From: Tolypeutes matacus
Lineage: Eukaryota; Chordata; Mammalia; Cingulata; Chlamyphoridae
NCBI GenBank assembly: GCA_026826555.1
Contig: JAKSZT010054334.1
Span: 27,661,048 to 27,725,047 of the forward strand
Reading direction: 5' to 3'
Length of the DNA: 64,000 nucleotides
In this document: piece after piece, positions 33,682-46,165 of the stretch
Layout: every line of letters starts with the position of its first letter
Position numbering within the stretch: the first letter of the stretch is position 1
Notes under the pieces: model-generated
What the model saw: the letters and a program-made list of their open reading frames with translations, nothing else
Told to the model about the DNA's origin: nothing
Databases searched by the model: none
Program-made: the position numbers and the translations under genes

Positions 33682-35479
33682 CCACCTTGTTTAGTATTGT
33701 AAATGTGTTATAATTCATGAAAGAACATTCTTATGCTTGTTCTATTTACTATAGTCCTTCATCTATAATAAGGTTTAGTGTGTTGTACAGTCTTATGTGT
33801 TTAAAAATTTTTTTTTTATTTGAGAAATTGTGAGTTAACAAAATAATCATGCATACCATACAGGATTCCCATACATCGCCTCACCTTACATTGTTGTGAC
33901 ACATTTATTATAAATGATGAAAGAACATCGTCTTAATATTACTGCTATCTCTAGTCCATAGTTTATGTTTGGTGTGTTTTTCCCACAAACCATCCTATTA
34001 TAAATACCATGTATTGGTATTGTCTGTTTGTTCTAGTTCATGAGAGAACGTTTTCAAATTTGTATTGTCAACCACAGTCCATCATTCACCATGGGGTTCA
34101 CTGTGTTACATGGTCCCCTATCTTTTCCAATCCATCCCAACTGTATACTCAGTGGTTCTCAGTTTCATAACAGAGTTGTGCTGTCATCAGCTTAGTCCAT
34201 TTCAGAACATTTTCATTACTCCAAAGTTAAAACCCCATAACCCCTTATACCTGCCCGATTATTGACCCTTGGCATTGATATAGTACTTTCTTTGCCATTG
34301 CTGTAAAAATACTACAATATTACTGTTAACTATGGTCTATATATTACATTGGTTTTATTTTGCCCACATATCTTCACATTATTAACACCTTATAATAGAG
34401 GAACATTCTTATATTTGTAATATTAACCAGAATCATCCTCCACCACTGAAATCACTGTTATATAGTCTCTAGATTATCCTCTAGCTTTCTTTTAATTGAC
34501 ATTAACCTCCCTTGACTACCCCTTTCAGCCACAATCACGTTTATAAATTAGGAGTTTTGATTATACTCACTATAATGTGTTACCATCGACTCTAACCATT
34601 TCCCTACATTTAAAATCTCCCTTATTAAACATTCTACATACATTCAGCATCAGCTTCCCCTTCTCAACCCACATTCTATCTCCTAGTATCCTATACACTA
34701 TAGTTTAACTCCTCGAGTTTACTCATCATATTTAGTTCATACCAGTGAGACTATACAATATTTATCCTTTTATGTCTGGCTTATTTCACTCCCCATAATG
34801 TCCTCAAGATTCATCCATGCATCCATATGCATCTCAAATTCATTTCTTCTTACAGTTGAATAGTATTCCATTTTATGTATATACCACATTTTGTTTATCC
34901 ATTCATTAGTTGATGGACACCTGGGTTGTTTCCATCTTTTAGCAATTGTAAATAATTCCTCTGTGAACATTGGTGTGCAAATGTCTGTTCACATCCTTGC
35001 TTTCAGTTCTTCTGAATATGTTCCTAGCAGTGGGATTGCAGGATCATATGACAATTTTATATTTAGCATCCTGAGGAACTGCCAAACTGTCTTCCACAGA
35101 GGCTGTAGCATTTTACACTCCCACCAACAGTGGAGGAGTGTTCCTATTTCTCCACATCTTCTCCAGCACTTGTAGTTTTCTGTTTTTTGTTTTTTTAAAT
35201 AATTGCCATTTCTAAGGTGTGAAATGATATCTCATTGTAGTTTTGATCTGCATTTTCCTAATAATTCGTGATGCTGAATATCTTTTCATGTGCTTTTCGG
35301 CCATTTGTATTTCTTCTTTAGAAAACTTTCTGTTCAAATCTTTTGCCCGTTTTTAAATTGTGTTGCTTGACTTTTTATTGTTGAGCTGTATGATCTCTTT
35401 ATATAACATGGAGATCAAACTCTTATCAGATATGTGGTTTCTGAAAAATTTCTCCCAATGAGTAGGCTGCCTTTTTACC

Positions 35480-35806
35480 TTTTTTTTTTTTTTTTAAGAT
35501 TTATTTATTTATTCCCCCCTTTTTATTCTCCCCCTCCATTGTTTTTGCACTTGCCATTTGCTGTCTGTGTCCATTTGCTGTGTGTTCTTCTGTGTCCACT
35601 TATCTTTCCTTTAGGTAGCACTGGGAACTGATCCTAGGGCCTTCCAGAGTGGGAGAGAAGCAATCACTCCCTGTGGACCAGCCCTCTGTGTGGGCCAGCT
35701 GGCTGTGCGGGCCAGCTTCGCCTTCACCAGGAGGCCTCAGGAATTGAACTCTGGACCTCTCATATGGTAGATGGGAGCCCAGTCGCTTGAGCCACATCCG
35801 CTTCCC
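35480..35806 (-). mobile_element. DAS-type SINE, long form, antisense
   Basis: T run plus 'aagatttatttatttattcc' tail, pyrimidine-rich body, internal 'gggaactgatcctaggg' (about 35625), 'gggccagctggctgtgcggg' spacer repeats and main head with 'ggaattgaactctggacc' and 'tgagccacatccgcttcc'. It interrupts L1 ORF2; near-identical direct repeats around 'cctttttacctt' and 'cccttttcacctt' border it. Confidence 0.92.
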
Positions 35807-36514
35807 CCTTTTCACCTTCTTAACAAAGTCATTTGAAGGAAAAAAGTGTTTAATTTTGAGGTGGTCCCATTTACCTATTTTTCCTTCCTCATTCGTGCTT
35901 TGATGTAAAGTTTAAGAAAATACTGCCTACTACAAGATTTTGAAGATGTTTCCCTGCATCTTCTTCTAGAAGTTTTACAGTTTTAGCTTTTATATTTAGG
36001 TCCATTTTGAGTTAATGTTTGTATAAGATGTGAGATAGGACTCCTCTTTCTTTCTTTTAGCTATTATTTCCAGTTCTCCCAGCACCATTTGTTGATAGAT
36101 TGTTCTGACCCAGCTGGGAGGGTTTGATAGCCTTGTCAAAAATCATTTGACTGTTTATATGAGTGTCTATTTGTGAATTCTCAATTCAGTTGCATTGGTC
36201 AATATGCCAGTACCATGCTGTTTTTACCACTGAAGCTAAACAATATTAAAAGACCTCAATTTTATTAGGTGCTTGATGTATCTTCTCTGTTCCATTGAAG
36301 TACCTCCTTCAATTTTTCTCATTTGTTCTAAATTCCAGACAATAATTTATCTTATTTTTTTTTAGAAGCTGCAGTCTAGTTTTTGATAAATGACATATAG
36401 ATCGAGTGGGTCTAATCATGAGAATTTCTGAGGTACATTAAAGACTAGTTAATAAGCCTTGCAGTCAAACCATTGGGACCTAGAGCTTCCTTATTTTTGG
36501 ACCTGCTTTAATCT

Positions 36515-36600
36515 TGGGAGCATTAGAGATAATTTATGTAAAGCACCCAGAACGGTGCCCGACACATAATCACTTCTTAATAAATAACCATAATGTGTTG
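36515..36600 (+). mobile_element. MIR 3' end, sense
   Basis: 'tgtaaagcacccagaacggt' and 'gcccgacacataatcacttc' followed by 'ttaataaataacc' are the MIR 3' end. Confidence 0.7.
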
Positions 36601-36705
36601 CTCCTCTTCCTTTTCCTTTTTTACCTTCTTTCTCTTTTTCCTCTTGCCTTTTCAGCAGGAAAACTGGGAGCTAGTAGGAGACAACATTAATCTACCAACT
36701 TCAAA

Positions 36706-36744
36706 AACTTAAAAAAAAAAGAAAAAGAAAAAGAAAAAAAAGAG
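36706..36744. repeat. (AAAAAG)n purine tract
   Basis: A-rich runs with regular G interruptions. Confidence 0.85.
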
Positions 36745-36904
36745 GCATTTTAAGGACTTTAAAAATAAATTAGAGGTAGTGACCAAAATAAAGAGAGGAT
36801 AGTCCAAACGTCTGTAGATTTTATACCTTCATGACTGGAAAATCAAAGTATTAAGTAAGAGTCACCACCATAATGGAATTTCAAGGAGCAAGATAAAAGT
36901 TAAA

Positions 36905-36925
36905 AACACACACACACACACACAA
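36905..36925. repeat. (CA)n microsatellite
   Basis: About ten CA units. Confidence 0.9.
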
Positions 36926-39271
36926 AAAATGAAGGTAATAGTTTTATATATCTGCCTGCGGGGTGGAGATTCAGTTTTTGCCCACCAAAATGAGAACTAG
37001 ATTAGAAAATGGAGGGAGTTTGCTCATCAACTCAAATATAAAACTATTTATATTCCATTTAAACTTCTCTTTGTAAATATTCTATTGAACATACAGTACA
37101 CATTTTACTTTCACATAATTATATGTGATGAGATCACCAATTGTCCTCTTCCCCTGAGATTTAACTCATCAATCTATATCCAAGATGTAAATAAAGCTTT
37201 GGAACTGAATAGGCAGCAGTTCTAAAGAATGTAGTTTAGTGATCTGTGAAAATATGTAAAGCAGATCATGCTGTCTATATAAAAATAAAAGCATAGTGTG
37301 CCTCAAATGACAAAAAGACGATCCATCACTTATTCCTTCCTAAATTACTTCTAAATGACTGGGACAGACTTTGCTGATTGCATTTTTCCATTTTAACTCT
37401 TTCTATTTAAAGTTACATGACACTAATACTTCAAGAGAATAGTATTGAATAGAGTCACAATTTAAAATGTAAGCTTCCTAACTTTTTAAATTACCTGAAA
37501 TAAAAGTATGGAAAATGTGATTATTTTGCTGGATGGAGACAGGGGAGAACAAAGTGAGCAAAATGATCCATGAAAAGGCATCCGCATCCTAAGGCATAAT
37601 GACACTTCCCTAATGGACTTCAGTGCACATAAAAATAATTAATTATGTGAAGACGGCATTGCCAAGGTTAGAACTGAGGTCTTTGGTTTTTAATGGAAAT
37701 GTTCCATGCTTGAACTACAAGAACAACTTCCCTAGCTCAAGCATTAGGGCATCTGTCATACTTAACTCACAATAGTTCAGAAGTTCAGTAAAATATCAGA
37801 TAGGGTTCAGCACTTTTATTTCTCAGGGTATTAAAACTATATATAATATGGAAAAAAAGGGGGATTATGATGAACAACTCATGGGTGGCACATCAAAGAA
37901 GTTAAACTTAGAATTTTTGAAATCTAAGGAAAAAAATTTCCCCCTGTTATAGCTATTTCTTTTTGCAGGATTTTTGTTCTTGTCATATGTATACTTTTGA
38001 AGACATTGAAGTAAAAGATAAGCAAATACATAAGGAAAATTCTTAAGTTGCACCAGAAGGAAGAAGGCATGGATATATTTCATTGCTTAGTTTAATAAAC
38101 CAGATTAATGTACTCCTCTTTTTTAGGGGGTAGAATTCCTGGAGAAAGTGTTGACAGGTGAAAGTAGACTCTTTGGGGGAGCAGCTGATGCTTAGATTGT
38201 GTGGCTCCTTTCTCTGTGGTTATCTGTGGAAAACCACATCTTCCTGAGGGTGGGTGAAATGGGGAGTATGGCTTTGCAGTGGGTGAGGGCCTTAGAAGGG
38301 AAGTAGGAGGGAACAGATTCCTGGGAAAAGCACACACAATGCTTCAGGGGGCCAAATGCACATACCCAAAGACTGTTTTTTGTTGGTCCATTGAAGCCGA
38401 TGAACACACTGTCATCACCCGATAATAAACTGTAATCTCCCAGCCTATTGACGTGCTATTTCCTGGGAATAGTTAATACATTTGTATTTGGAGAATTTTG
38501 CTCGATAAGCAGGACTCTTAGCAGAAGAGACCAAAGTTGGGATGGAGGTGTTGGATCAAGGAAAGGCTGATGGCACTTTAGGGTCTCGGCTAAAGAGACT
38601 GTGGAGGAACTTGTGTAAAATGCTTAGCACGGAGGATGGTTAAAATGATATCTGATTGAGTGCACAGCATTTTAGAGTCTATACAGTGGATTTCACACTC
38701 TTACTTCTTAATTAATCTGTGAGCACCCCAGGGTTGGATGACAGCATTAAGGCCAGCAGGGCTGAACTGCCTGGAGTCCCATCCTGATTTGGTGATGCTT
38801 TTTGTTCCTCAACGGGAACATTTCTGCACAAGGTCTTTGCTCTCTGCCCATCCCCTACAGTGGAAGAGGGGTGAGGAGGTAGGGCTGGAATGTATCCGGG
38901 GCCTCACATTGTCATGGGATTTCAGAAGTGGTAACCCTAGCTTTCTACAAAGCTTTGCCGGAATTGTCTGGATTGCTGGGATATTTTTTTCCTCTTGGAT
39001 GTCCGTGTGCTGTGAATCCCATTCTCTGGGGTTTGAGATTATTGATGATTATTGTGGTAGGGGAAAGTGTTTCTTCTCACAATGGAATGCACACGGAGAA
39101 CATTACATGATTTGTAAATACCTTTCTTTGATTTGTAGAAGTAGCAAGTGCCAACATACATCTATGGGGAAGGCTGGAGGAAGCTGATCAATCCTTTCAC
39201 CCAATAAACACCTGTGTTATTATGGTGCTATGACTTGCTATGTAACCAGATTCTTTGCTTGGTGTGAATTA
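36926..39271. other. Mostly unique sequence, no gene supported
   Basis: No repeat was recognised over about 2.3 kb. A 149-codon open frame lies at 38738-39187 (plus); it is featureless and has no recognised family or paired splice signals. The part at about 38390-38520 is repeat-free with TAAT-type motifs. Confidence 0.4.
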
Positions 39272-39274
39272 CAT

Positions 39275-39409
39275 TTCTTTCTTTTCTTCTTTCTTTCTTT
39301 CTTTCTTTTCTTTTTTTTTTTTTGAGGTACTGGGGGTCGGAGATTGAACCTGGGACCTTGTATGTGGGAGGCCAGTGCTCAACTGCTTGAGCCACATCCG
39401 CTCCCCAGG
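39275..39409 (-). mobile_element. DAS-type SINE, short form, antisense, with (TTTC)n tail
   Basis: The antisense tail has become a TTTC/TTTCT microsatellite (39275-39323), followed by 'gagattgaacctgggacc' (B box) and 'tgagccacatccgctccc' (head). Confidence 0.92.
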
Positions 39410-39824
39410 ATTACGTATTAATATCTTGAGATAGCTGGAGAGATGTGGTTGAGTGATCTGGGTAGAAACATCAGGGGATTTGCCTGGACTTAAAAAGGCT
39501 GGCTCTTTGAAATTCTCTGAATTTTCCAAAGCATCAATTAACTCGGATAAAAATGCATATCAAAGAGAAATTTTCTCAACCTTTTAAAATATAAAGTCAT
39601 AACTCAGTTTCCCGGCCTATCTGTTAGGTCTCCCCCAACCCGACTTCTCCCATAAGCATGATGATAAGTTTTTAGTTTTAAGTTTACCTTTTATTTCAGG
39701 AGGAAGGATTTTGAAAATAAACAAATTATGATTTTAAGTATACATAGACTTAGAGAACTTTTGAGGAGAAGCTTCAGTCACAAAAGTTACGTAATTACTA
39801 AAATTTGTATAAGTTTTATGAACT

Positions 39825-40020
39825 CAGACACTAAAGTCAGAAAGATATTGGATTCAAATATTGTCTGAGCCACTTAATAGTTTTGTGTCCTTGAACAAAT
39901 TTATCCCTCTGAATCTCCTTTTCCATATCTGTAAAATGGGATGATCATGGAAACTATTTCTTAATGTTGTTATTATAAATTTAAAATGCTCAGCATGCTG
40001 TCAGTCCCATGAAAATATCT
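39825..40020 (+). mobile_element. MIR SINE, sense
   Basis: 'tggattcaaatattgtctga', 'gccacttaatagttttgtgt', 'atatctgtaaaatgggatga' and 'aaaatgctcagcatgctgtc' give the sense MIR over most of its length. Confidence 0.88.
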
Positions 40021-43000
40021 GACAAAATGATGGCTGTTTTTATAATTATTATCATCACCATTAATTTTTATTCCTCAGCTCTGTTTTATTTTTTCCTCTA
40101 TGAGCTTATGGCTCATTACAGAGTAAATTGGATTGACTTGGACACAGAAATATCCTTCTGTCAAGTTTTTATTTGCAATGTCTGCTGTGACCCACACTGT
40201 CTGCTCTCACAAATTTCTGCACTGCCACCTGCAAATAATTCAAATAAACGTAAACTCTGTGGAACACTTTGTCACCCACATCTACTGACATGTCAATTTG
40301 AACAACTTGCTAATTTTTTCTTGTTTCCTCCAAATTCTTAATTTCTAAAATTTCTGCTTCTCCAATGTGTGTTTTTGATTAAGAATTTGTTTTCTCGCAT
40401 AGTTTTATGGGATCTATAATGAATATTTAATTGCTTCACCCTTCTTTCATCTGAATTCTATTAATTAAGCTTGTGTACGTTTCCCTTTTCCCTCGTGTTC
40501 CTGAAGCACTCTTTTAACTTGTAGTTATTTTCCATTTTAAAAAACCAATCCTGAGTTTCCTCTTCTCCTCTTTCCCCCCTTCCTGCCTGCTTTTTCCCTG
40601 GGCCCCAAAGTAAAGCAATGAAAGCCCTTTGCCTCTTCACTGTAAACTGACCGCGTGACTGAGTAGATGGCCAGAGACTTGTAACACAGCTGTCTTCCTT
40701 GTAATCCCTTCACACTCTGTAAGCTTACTGAGCACATTCTCTGCCTTCCTTGGACGCATAATTACTTCCCCTCGTGCGGCAGAGTTTCCTGGAGGACAAT
40801 CAGAGAGCCGCAGCGTTGGGAGGTCAGATGATGAAGAATGCCTGCCAGCATCCTTCTTCTATGAGACTATTGTGCTGGAGGAAAGGTTGAGTGGACCAAG
40901 CATCAGCTTTAAAACGCCAGGTCCAAATTCTGACTTGGCCATTTATCCTCACGTAATGTCTAGGCAATGCTCATGTGGCTGAGCATTTGGGGAGGGGATG
41001 TTGCTAAGCAAGAACATTGCTGCAGCTCCATTTCAAATTATCTCCGGGCCCAGGGAAACATTTATATTGTTCTTGCTTCCTGGATATCATAGCTGTTACC
41101 CCCACCCCATCCCCGAAATAATGTTCTAGGCATGGCAGGGCTTTATATTTTGTGAGAACTCCTTTGACTTCTCTTCTGCATTTTCTTCAGTTGGAAATGG
41201 GAATTTTGTTTTGACCAATTCCTAAAGGGAGCTAGGGAGATCCCTTAGATATTTCTAATATAGCGGGATGTAGCATCAGGAAAATGACACTGCGACCACC
41301 ATTCAGTACTGATTTATATTACTTTTGCAGGGCACCTCTTTATTTTCATGTTGAATAGTAGCATGTATAAGTTCATATTGTAAACAATATAGTTGAGGGT
41401 TGAAGTTAGACTGTGTATGGTCATTCCATCACCTCATGCAGCTCCTGACATACTATGGAGAGATAACCCCAGCTTCTTGGGAAACTGATAAAGTCTCCTG
41501 TTAAATCTTGCTGTAGCTCAGTATTGGTCATAGCAGAGAGCTAGAAGCAAGAATCAGACAGCCACTCACTCAAGCTGGAAATATATCCTGAGTCAGGGAT
41601 TCTTCTCCTACTCTGAGCTTACCCTTTTAAAGACCAATACTACTTTTATTTGCATTTTAGACTTTAAGTTAATTAATGGGAGTTAATACATGTGAAAGAG
41701 CTTCAGAAATTTCCCAAAGGATCTTTATAAATTTAGTTTAAAAAGAGCAGTGGATACTTTTTTTTTTTTTTTAAAGATAGTACTTTCATTACTTTTTTAG
41801 GTTATTAATAAAAACATTTTTTTCTGGGATAAGCTTAGTGTGAGTGCTGGGATAAAGATATCAACTTCATGAACTTCAGCCACATTCAACTGACTTCTCC
41901 AAGAGAAGCCACGTAGTGTATGTGGAGGGACGAAAGTTTGCCAGAAAACTATATAATCATAATTTCCTGTCATTAGGAAAATGGTTGCCAATTTAATCAT
42001 TTGTAGTGTTTATTCATCTATCCTACCACAGGATGTAGCAGAGAAAAACAGATTTAGTGTATATAAAAGCAGAACTGAGCGCCTGCTTATTTGGGGATTT
42101 ACGTCTGTTTATTCATTTCTCATCACTAGCCTGGTAGCCTGATCAATGGTAATAGGAAAGCTTTATGAGGAACACGGCCTCTCCGACAACAGTTTCCAGA
42201 GAGTAAGTGCATGGAAGTAAATCTTAGTCCAAATATGAAAGTGGCTGAACTTAAGCTCTGTCTTTAAATATAGGCTTATTCTGCTTGGGCCTGTGTGGGC
42301 TTCCCCCTGGCTTAGTGTCACTGTGTAGAGAAGGGACCTTGGAGGCACCACCCTCCCATTGTGTAAGAGTCCTTTCCACATACATGAAAGGTCATACTGG
42401 ATATGCTTGGGTCCCTCAGAAAATGGCTCATCCCTTTGCTAGGGAGCCCTCCCCACTGTAGAGAAGCTGTGGCTCCTTATTTAGAATGCTTCTCACCTTG
42501 GAGTGGAATCTTTCTCCCTCAGGAAAGTAACTTGCAAGAAGAGATGAAAACATGCTTTTCAAGTCTGCATGTAGCATAGACCCAGGAGGGGTAGCTGGAG
42601 TCCTGGGAGACAAAGTGGATTTAAGGTCATCTTAGGTGGCTGCAGTGATATCTGGGTTAAAGATAGAAGGATGAGGTTTGAACCGGTAAGAGCAGAGAGC
42701 TTAAGTAGGGCTCAGGAATCATCCACCTGTCAATAGGTGGGGAAGCTCTGACTTACTGATGGTTTGTAAAGCACAATGACATGTGGTTAGGGAGTACTCA
42801 CACAACTTGACTCCAGAAAGCTGATGCTCCCTCCTCCCTTTGATTAATTCTTCCTTTCCAAATGTTTACTATACAGCTTAATAAATGGATCTGGAATCTA
42901 TTAACTCTTAACAGTTTTTGGCTTCTGAATTCTATCTTTTCTCTCATTTTAACTATATTTTTCATAGATGACTCTATAATTAAATATACAAGAAACTTCA

Positions 43001-43297
43001 ACAACCAATTGCATGCAGTTCTACTGGTTTTGGAGAATTAATCTTATTTAATTTTTTTTTCTTTTCAATGTTCTCCTAACATTGTCTTACTATCTCTTAT
43101 TCTGCTTTGGTCTTCAACCATCTCTCAGTATAATTTTTTCTATTCTTTTCAGTTTAGAAATCATTTTCCTTGGTGAGGGAAATAGAAAAAAAGTGAAGCA
43201 TATTTTGACTCTTTCTTTAATATCTGCTAACAGTATTACATTTTCTTTCAGGAGCAGACTCATAGCTTTCCTTTCCACATTCTTTTCTTTCTAGCTG
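40021..43297. other. Unique sequence, nothing recognised
   Basis: About 3.3 kb without a recognised gene or repeat family. A T run lies at about 41759-41772. The segment around 40740-40860 is slightly richer in CpG but too short and weak for a CpG island. Confidence 0.4.
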
Positions 43298-43330
43298 TGT
43301 TAGGTTGAATTAGGCACTCTGGAAAAATGT

Positions 43331-45173
43331 CTTTTTTAAAAAATTATTTACTTTAACTTTCAATTTTGAAATAATTTCAAACTTATAGGTCAGTTAGAGA
43401 AATAATACAAACACCATACAGAGAATGCCAACATGCCCCCACCCTTCCAAATACCTAGATCTACAAATTTTAACATTTTGCCAACTTTGCCATTACTTTC
43501 TCTCCCTTTGTTTCTTTAAAAGACTTTAAATATGTCATCCACTGTTTTCTTGTTTCCATGGTTTCTGATGAGAAATCAACACATAATCTTATTGAGGATT
43601 CCTTGTTATGTGACACATTGTTTCTCTCTTGTGGCTTTCAGAATTCTCTATCTTAGGCATTCAATTATTTGATTAAAACATTGCACTGTGTGAGTCTATT
43701 TGAGTTTATCCTATTTGGAGTTTGTTGAGCATCTTGGATTGTATATATTCATGTCCTTTGTTAAATCTGGGAAATTTTCAGCAATTATATCTTTGAATAT
43801 TCTCTCTGTTTTTTCTCTCTTTGTTCTTCTTCTGGGATTCTCACCATGCATATATTGGTATACTCGATGATGTCCCACCGTTTCCTCAGGCTCTGTTCAC
43901 TTTTCTTCATTCTTTCTTCCTTCTCCTCCTCAGACTGGATGATTTCAATTGTCTAATTGTCTAATCTTCATGTTCACTTATTCTTTCTTCTGCCAGCTCC
44001 AATCTTTTCAACCCCTCTGGGGAATTTTTAATTTCTGTTACTGTGGTTTTCAGCTCTCTTTGGTTACTTTTCATAATTACCATCTCTCTATCGATATTCT
44101 CTTTGTGTTCATCTCTTGTTTTCTTGACTTCCTTTAGTTCACTGTCCATGCGTTCCTTTAGCATTTTGAGCATGTTTAAGACCATTTTTTAAAAGTCTTT
44201 TCCTGGAATGTCCCAGCTCTGGTTCTCCTCTTTGATGATTTCTAATGCTTTAATCTTCTTGACCTTGGCCATTGCTTCCTGTTTCTTTGTATATTTTGTA
44301 TCCTTTTGTTAAAACCTGGACATTTTAATATTGTAATGTGTTATTGCTGGAATTTAGACTCTGAGGCCTCTGTTCCTTAAGCGTGTATGTAGCTAGTGTT
44401 ATGACATAGCTTTCCCTGAATATCTGAGAAAGAAAAAGAAGGTTAAAAAAAAAAAAAAAAAAAAGAACAAATCTTTCCCAGTCTTTGCAAATTGACCTGG
44501 GTAAGAGTTCTTATTCAGAGCTTATTTATAACATGAGTCTAGAAACTAGTTCTAGGACAAAGCATATGAGCCTCCCTGGTCCTTTCTGCATACAAGTTTT
44601 GTCTTGGACATGTTTGGCCTTAAAATCCCCTCATTTACATGACTATAAATGTCCCCTTTTCCCTAGGAAATAGCTTCCTCATGGTCCCAGGCATTGCACT
44701 GTATGTCCTTCGGCCACCAATCCCTTGCCCCAGCAATCACTTCACTGCTCTTCCACAGTGTTCTGTAGGAGAGCTCTGTGAGCTGCCATTTACATGCAGG
44801 ATAAGTTTTGGGATGGCAAGTTCCTCCGGCCACCACCAGACAGATTTGGCCAGACAGACATGCTCCTAGTGTGTGCACAAGGGATACTCTGCCTCTTCTG
44901 GAACTGGGACAGGTAATCCATATTGACAGCATAGACTGGCTTCATGCCGAGCTGGTGAGGGGTGGGGGATGGGCCAGCCAGGGTGCCAGGGAACCCCACT
45001 ACTTTTAAGTGGCATTTTTCTTGTTTCAGCATTCGGCCTGTGACTACAGTCCTTTAACTGTTTTCTGGAGCTTTGATAAAATTGTTTCTGTCAGTTCTTG
45101 CTGGTTGTCAAAGCTTCTCTGGAGGGACAGAGCCCTGAAGCTTCTCACTCTGCCCTCTTGATTGGGATGGAGC
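43331..45173 (-). mobile_element. HAL1 retrotransposon, second copy, antisense, internally deleted
   Basis: From the 3' end: T-rich tail, 3' UTR 'tttgaaataatttcaaactt' (about 43363), a jump directly into ORF1 near 43520, ORF1 to 44272 and 5' UTR to about 45173. It lacks the equivalent of about 17041-18195 of the first copy, so the ORF1 C-terminal domain is gone. A 20-nt A run lies at 44444-44463. Confidence 0.75.
43520..44272 (-). pseudogene. Degraded HAL1 ORF1, coiled-coil part only
   Basis: Starts at a Met codon at 44270-44272, as in the first copy. An open piece at 43961-44185 is rich in K and E and includes 'LKTTVTEIKNSPEG' and 'AEERISEHED', the conserved end of the L1 ORF1p coiled coil. 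The C-terminal domain is deleted and the frame is broken. Confidence 0.78.
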
Positions 45174-45944
45174 AAAAAATATGTTCTTAATCTTAACCCA
45201 TTCCTGTTGGTGTGAACCATTGTACATAGGATCTTTTGAAGATATTATTTTTAGTTAAGGAGTGACCAACTGAGTCAGGATGCATCTAAATCCTATTACT
45301 GGCAGCCATACAGAGACGACTATAGGGAGAAAGCCACCAGTGTAGCAAGAAGCCAAAAGTCAGCAAAACCCAGAAGGAAAAGGAGAGGAAGGACATTGCC
45401 ATGTGCAGAAAAACAAAGGACCCAGGGATCACAGGCACCAGAAGAAAACATTTTTTTCCAGAGAAAGCATAGCTTTGCTGACTCCTCAATTTTGGGCTTC
45501 TCCTTGCTTCAAAACCTTGAGCCAATAAATTCCCATTGCTTAAGCCTACCCATTGTGTGGTCTTTGTTTTAGCAGCTGGGAAACTAAGAGATAAGCCTAT
45601 ATTGGTGATCTTGAACATTTATAAAACTTTATCTTATTTGGGTCCATGATCATTGTGACTCAAATCTTACAGACTTGTGACTATCTTCTTTACTTTTTCT
45701 TTGTTATGAGCTCCTTCTGTCTCATTTGGTATATTTAAAAAATCTGAGCTCACAAGGGAATTAATTTTGTAGCTATTTTGGGTGCTTTGACCTTCAATCC
45801 CATTTCTTTCTCACTTAAATTAGTCTCACTTACATAGTTAGAAGTACATTTTTAAACACCTCCCGCTCCCTTTTGAATCATTTTCTTTAAAAGAGCCTGT
45901 CTCTGGTCTTTCTTTAGTTTTAGAGATCTGTTTCATGAAAGACA

Positions 45945-46165
45945 GAATAGTACAAGGGGAAGGGCATAGACTTTAGAGCTTGAAAAGGCTGTGACCAAAT
46001 TCTAGTCTGCCTGGTGCAAAAGAGAACAACCACAAATATTTGTTGAATGAGTGAATGAATTGGGATCTCAAGCAAGTCATTCAATCTCACAAAGCCTCCG
46101 TTTTCTCATCTGTAAAATGGTGATAAAAATGTCTATCCAAGAGGACTGTTGTCAGAAACAAATAG
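45945..46165 (+). mobile_element. MIR SINE, sense
   Basis: 'gggcatagactttagagctt', 'atctcaagcaagtcattcaa' and 'cgttttctcatctgtaaaat' with 'ggtgataaaaatgtctatcc' give the sense MIR. The middle is diverged or carries a short insertion. Confidence 0.75.

Larger units (their letters stand above)
33514..36247 (-). mobile_element. L1 retrotransposon, antisense, 5' truncated, with target duplications
   Basis: The antisense 3' UTR (33514 to about 34700) contains about four diverged copies of one module; the L1 ORF2 end follows ('tgatggacacctgggttgtt', 'ttttctgcattttccta'-like, 'cagcaccatttgttgataga', 'atgccagtaccatgctgttt'). 16-bp direct repeats with one mismatch (aaaagac[g/c]tcaatttt) lie at 33498-33513 and 36248-36263. 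ORF2 carries several frame breaks. A SINE sits inside at 35480-35806. Confidence 0.92.
43298..45600 (+). mobile_element. MaLR-like solo LTR, sense, split by a HAL1
   Basis: The left part (43298-43330, 'tgttaggttgaattaggcac') resembles the start of MLT1-type LTRs. The right part (about 45174-45600) continues with 'cttaatcttaacccattcct' and ends in the MaLR style 'aataaattcccattgcttaa', 'cattgtgtggtctttgtttt'. Everything between is an antisense HAL1. No retroviral genes are present. Exact LTR ends and a 5-bp duplication could not be fixed. Confidence 0.6.

Noticed and set aside
38738..39187. 149-codon open frame in non-repeat DNA
   Set aside because: No recognisable family, domain, signal or splice context. 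A frame of this size is plausible by chance in 64 kb read in six frames.
40740..40860. Possible CpG-rich promoter
   Set aside because: Only a few CpGs in about 120 bp; far below CpG-island length and density.
45286..45618. 110-codon frame on the minus strand
   Set aside because: It is antisense to the MaLR-like LTR and has no protein-like features.
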